Shown here: positions 62,373 through 64,000 of the stretch, piece by piece
How the letters are laid out: every line of letters begins with the position of its first letter
How positions within the stretch are numbered: position 1 is the stretch's first letter
NCBI GenBank assembly: GCA_038147195.1
Contig: JAYQTB010000004.1
Location: 1,054,001 to 1,118,000 of the forward strand
Length of the DNA stretch: 64,000 nt
From: Eutrophocola salsuginis
GTDB lineage: Bacteria > Pseudomonadota > Gammaproteobacteria > Pseudomonadales > Pseudohongiellaceae
Direction of reading: 5' to 3'
The notes under the pieces: model-generated
Seen by the model: the letters and a program-made list of their open reading frames with translations, nothing else
Told to the model about the DNA's origin: nothing
Databases searched by the model: none
Position numbers and translations under genes: made by a program

Positions 62373-63134
62373 ATGAACATGGCTTTCCCACAACTCAGGC
62401 ACTTGTTATTTCTTGCTTTTTTTGCAGCGTACGGGCTTATCAGCCCAAGGCTGTTTGCAGGCCAGATTTCTATTGCCGTAGCCAATGATTTCGATTTCAC
62501 GCTGGAAGAATTGACGCGGGAATTTGAAAGCTATTCTGATCACGACGTAAAAATCGTACCCGGGCCCAGTAGCCGTCACTACGGACAGATAATGAACGGT
62601 GCCGGTTACGACATATTTCTGTCCGATGAGACATCACGAACCGAAATACTCGAAACTGAAAATAAAACGATACTAGGCTCACGTTTCACTTATGCAATTA
62701 GCCGGCTGGTGCTCTGGAGTGTCGACAACCGTCACCTGGATTCGGAAGTATTGAGAGAAAAAAACTTCCACCTGCTAGCCCTGACGAATCCTCGACTCTC
62801 CGCCTACGGCAGAGCGGCACAGGAAACATTGGAAACGCTATCCTTGTGGGACAGCCTGCAGGACAAGTTAGTGTTCGGGGAAAACGTGGGGCAAACCTAC
62901 CAGTTTGCGATTAGCGGAGATACCGATCTAGCTCTCATAGCCTTATCCCAGATCGTTTATGGACAATACATGCAGGCGGGTAGTTACTGGCTCATTCCTG
63001 ATGCCTGGTACACCCCCATCGAGCTGCAGGGTGTACTGCTAACCGAAAATCCGGCAGCACGTGAGTTTCTCGACTATATGCAGAGTGACCAGGCCCGCCA
63101 GATTATCCAGGGCAACGGTTTTAGCGTACCCTGA
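62373..63134 (+). CDS. modA: Molybdate-binding periplasmic protein ModA
   Basis: 253 residues. Signal peptide at about 1-28 (LLFLAFFAAYGLISPRLFAG), then a type II binding fold: ISIAVANDFDFTLEELTREFE, PGPSSRHYGQIMNGAGYDIFLS, and GENVGQTYQFAISGDTDLALIALSQ. The usual ASSG ligand loop is here GPSSR. First gene of modABC; its stop shares one base with the modB ATG. Confidence 0.88.
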   Translation: MNMAFPQLRHLLFLAFFAAYGLISPRLFAGQISIAVANDFDFTLEELTREFESYSDHDVKIVPGPSSRHYGQIMNGAGYDIFLSDETSRTEILETENKTILGSRFTYAISRLVLWSVDNRHLDSEVLREKNFHLLALTNPRLSAYGRAAQETLETLSLWDSLQDKLVFGENVGQTYQFAISGDTDLALIALSQIVYGQYMQAGSYWLIPDAWYTPIELQGVLLTENPAAREFLDYMQSDQARQIIQGNGFSVP

Positions 63135-63802
63135 TGCTCACCGCTACCGACCTAGCCGCTCTATTCCTCACGCTCAGGCTCGCCCTGCTCTCGACATTTT
63201 TACTGTTACTGCTTGGCACACCTGCAGCCTGGTGGCTTGCACGTTCTAAGTGGCGCTATAAATTCCTGCTGGAAGCGCTGGTGGCCCTGCCGTTGGTTTT
63301 ACCCCCCACCGTGCTAGGTTTCTACCTCCTGATTTTTCTTGGGGCTAACGGCCCTTTGGCCATATTTGGAGCCGATACCCTCGCCTTTAGCTTTTCCGGA
63401 CTGGTTATCGGTTCCGTCGTGTACTCCATGCCGTTCGTCATTCAGCCATTGCAGGACGCTTTCCAAGCGGTCGGCAGACGCCCCCTAGAGGTGGCGGCAA
63501 CACTCGGCGCCTCGCCCCGGGATCGATTCCTGACTATTGCCCTGCCCCTTGCTAGACCAGGCTTTATCACGGCCGCTGTGCTCGGGTTTGCTCACACCAT
63601 TGGTGAATTCGGCGTCGTATTAATGATCGGAGGCAATATTCCTGGTCGCACGCAGGTACTCTCTATCGCTATCTACGATCACGTGGAAAGTCTGGAATAT
63701 GCAAGCGCACATCTACTAGCCGGCGGGCTGATACTGCTGTCGTTCCTGATGCTCGCCGCAGTTTATGGTGCCAATGGCCGATTTAGGGTGGCCAGGTTAT
63801 GA
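63134..63802 (+). CDS. modB: Molybdate ABC transporter permease ModB
   Basis: 222 residues, about five membrane helices. ALPLVLPPTVLGFYLL at about 51-66 and the EAA loop EVAATLGASPRDRFLTIALPLARPG that docks on ModC are typical. Overlaps modA by one base and modC by four. Confidence 0.95.
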   Translation: MLTATDLAALFLTLRLALLSTFLLLLLGTPAAWWLARSKWRYKFLLEALVALPLVLPPTVLGFYLLIFLGANGPLAIFGADTLAFSFSGLVIGSVVYSMPFVIQPLQDAFQAVGRRPLEVAATLGASPRDRFLTIALPLARPGFITAAVLGFAHTIGEFGVVLMIGGNIPGRTQVLSIAIYDHVESLEYASAHLLAGGLILLSFLMLAAVYGANGRFRVARL

Positions 63803-64000
63803 CCATCTCAGCCAGATTCTCTCTCACTCGCGACACCTTCACCCTCAACGTGGATCTCAATTTGCCCGCCAGCGGCATCACGGCAGTATTCGGACCCTCC
63901 GGGAGCGGCAAGACTACGCTGCTGCGGGCGATAGCTGGTCTCGAACATATCCCGAATGCGCAAATTAGCTTCCAGGGACATACCTGGCAGGATGACAGGA
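63799..64000 (+). CDS. modC: Molybdate ABC transporter ATPase ModC (cut by window end)
   Basis: First 67 codons only. MTISARFSLTRDTFTL, then Walker A FGPSGSGKTTLLRAIAGLE at about 31-49. ATG overlaps the modB stop (ATGA). The C-terminal molybdate-sensing domain lies outside the window. Confidence 0.93.
   Translation, partial: MTISARFSLTRDTFTLNVDLNLPASGITAVFGPSGSGKTTLLRAIAGLEHIPNAQISFQGHTWQDDR

Noticed and set aside
1..64000. CRISPR array, prophage or insertion sequence
   Set aside because: No regularly spaced repeats, transposase, integrase or phage structural genes were seen on either strand.

Overview
The window is a 64 kb piece of a gammaproteobacterial chromosome. Its gene blocks follow the Pseudomonas-type order closely: tsaB/adk; cysM-rlmD-mazG; recO-era-rnc-DUF4845-lepB-lepA-mucD-rseC-rseA-rpoE with divergent nadB; ihfA-pheT-pheS-rplT-rpmI-infC-thrS; uvrB next to O-antigen-type genes; pyrF-lapB-lapA-ihfB-rpsA-cmk-aroA-tyrA-pheA-gyrA; and mtaD-ubiG-mupP-yciK. 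Nearly all core genes are on the minus strand. There is no prophage, insertion sequence or CRISPR array. The exact genus cannot be read from the sequence; a free-living, possibly marine, heterotroph is an inference.

Layout: 1-3.1 kb is an accessory cluster (IclR regulator, O-methyltransferase, DUF3237 protein, VOC-fold protein, SnoaL-like protein) that looks like small-molecule or aromatic metabolism. 3.1-7.3 kb holds uppP, tsaB, a lysine/alanine-rich histone-like gene, adk and mazG. 7.2-18.7 kb holds rlmD, cysM, recO, era, rnc, a broken DUF4845 gene, lepB, lepA, mucD, rseC, rseA and rpoE, with a clear sigma-E type promoter before rpoE. 18.8-22.5 kb has nadB, sdhE, ygfZ, a decayed stretch and tRNA-Pro. 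22.5-30.3 kb is the merR-ihfA-pheTS-rplT-rpmI-infC-thrS block and tRNA-Val. 30.4-35.7 kb has uvrB, tRNA-Asn and what looks like a minimal remnant of the O-antigen locus. 35.8-46.8 kb is pyrF to gyrA. 47.1-56.5 kb contains mtaD-ubiG-mupP-yciK (plus strand), then GNAT-rluB-scpB-scpA-trpS-yciO (minus) and yciB. 56.5-64 kb is a second accessory region: cyclophilin, a HemD-family protein, an undescribed 36-residue membrane peptide with its own repeat-rich promoter and terminator, moaAB, a SnoaL-like protein, a LigJ-type 4-oxalomesaconate hydratase, and modABC (modC cut by the window end).

How it fits together: the core blocks serve translation, cell-envelope stress (sigma-E), nucleotide and aromatic amino-acid synthesis, chromosome segregation and replication. 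moaAB plus modABC supply molybdenum cofactor. The IclR regulator resembles the Pca/Pob group and, together with LigJ, suggests use of protocatechuate- or gallate-like compounds, though ring-cleavage genes are not in the window.

Several reading frames carry lesions: a -1 frameshift near the end of thrS, two compensating shifts in comEA, and a frameshift plus stop in the DUF4845 gene. Either some of these are consensus errors or the genome carries unusual decay. Several genes expected from Pseudomonas synteny are missing from their usual places (relA, rseB, serC, hisC, the chorismate mutase part of pheA, most O-antigen genes).
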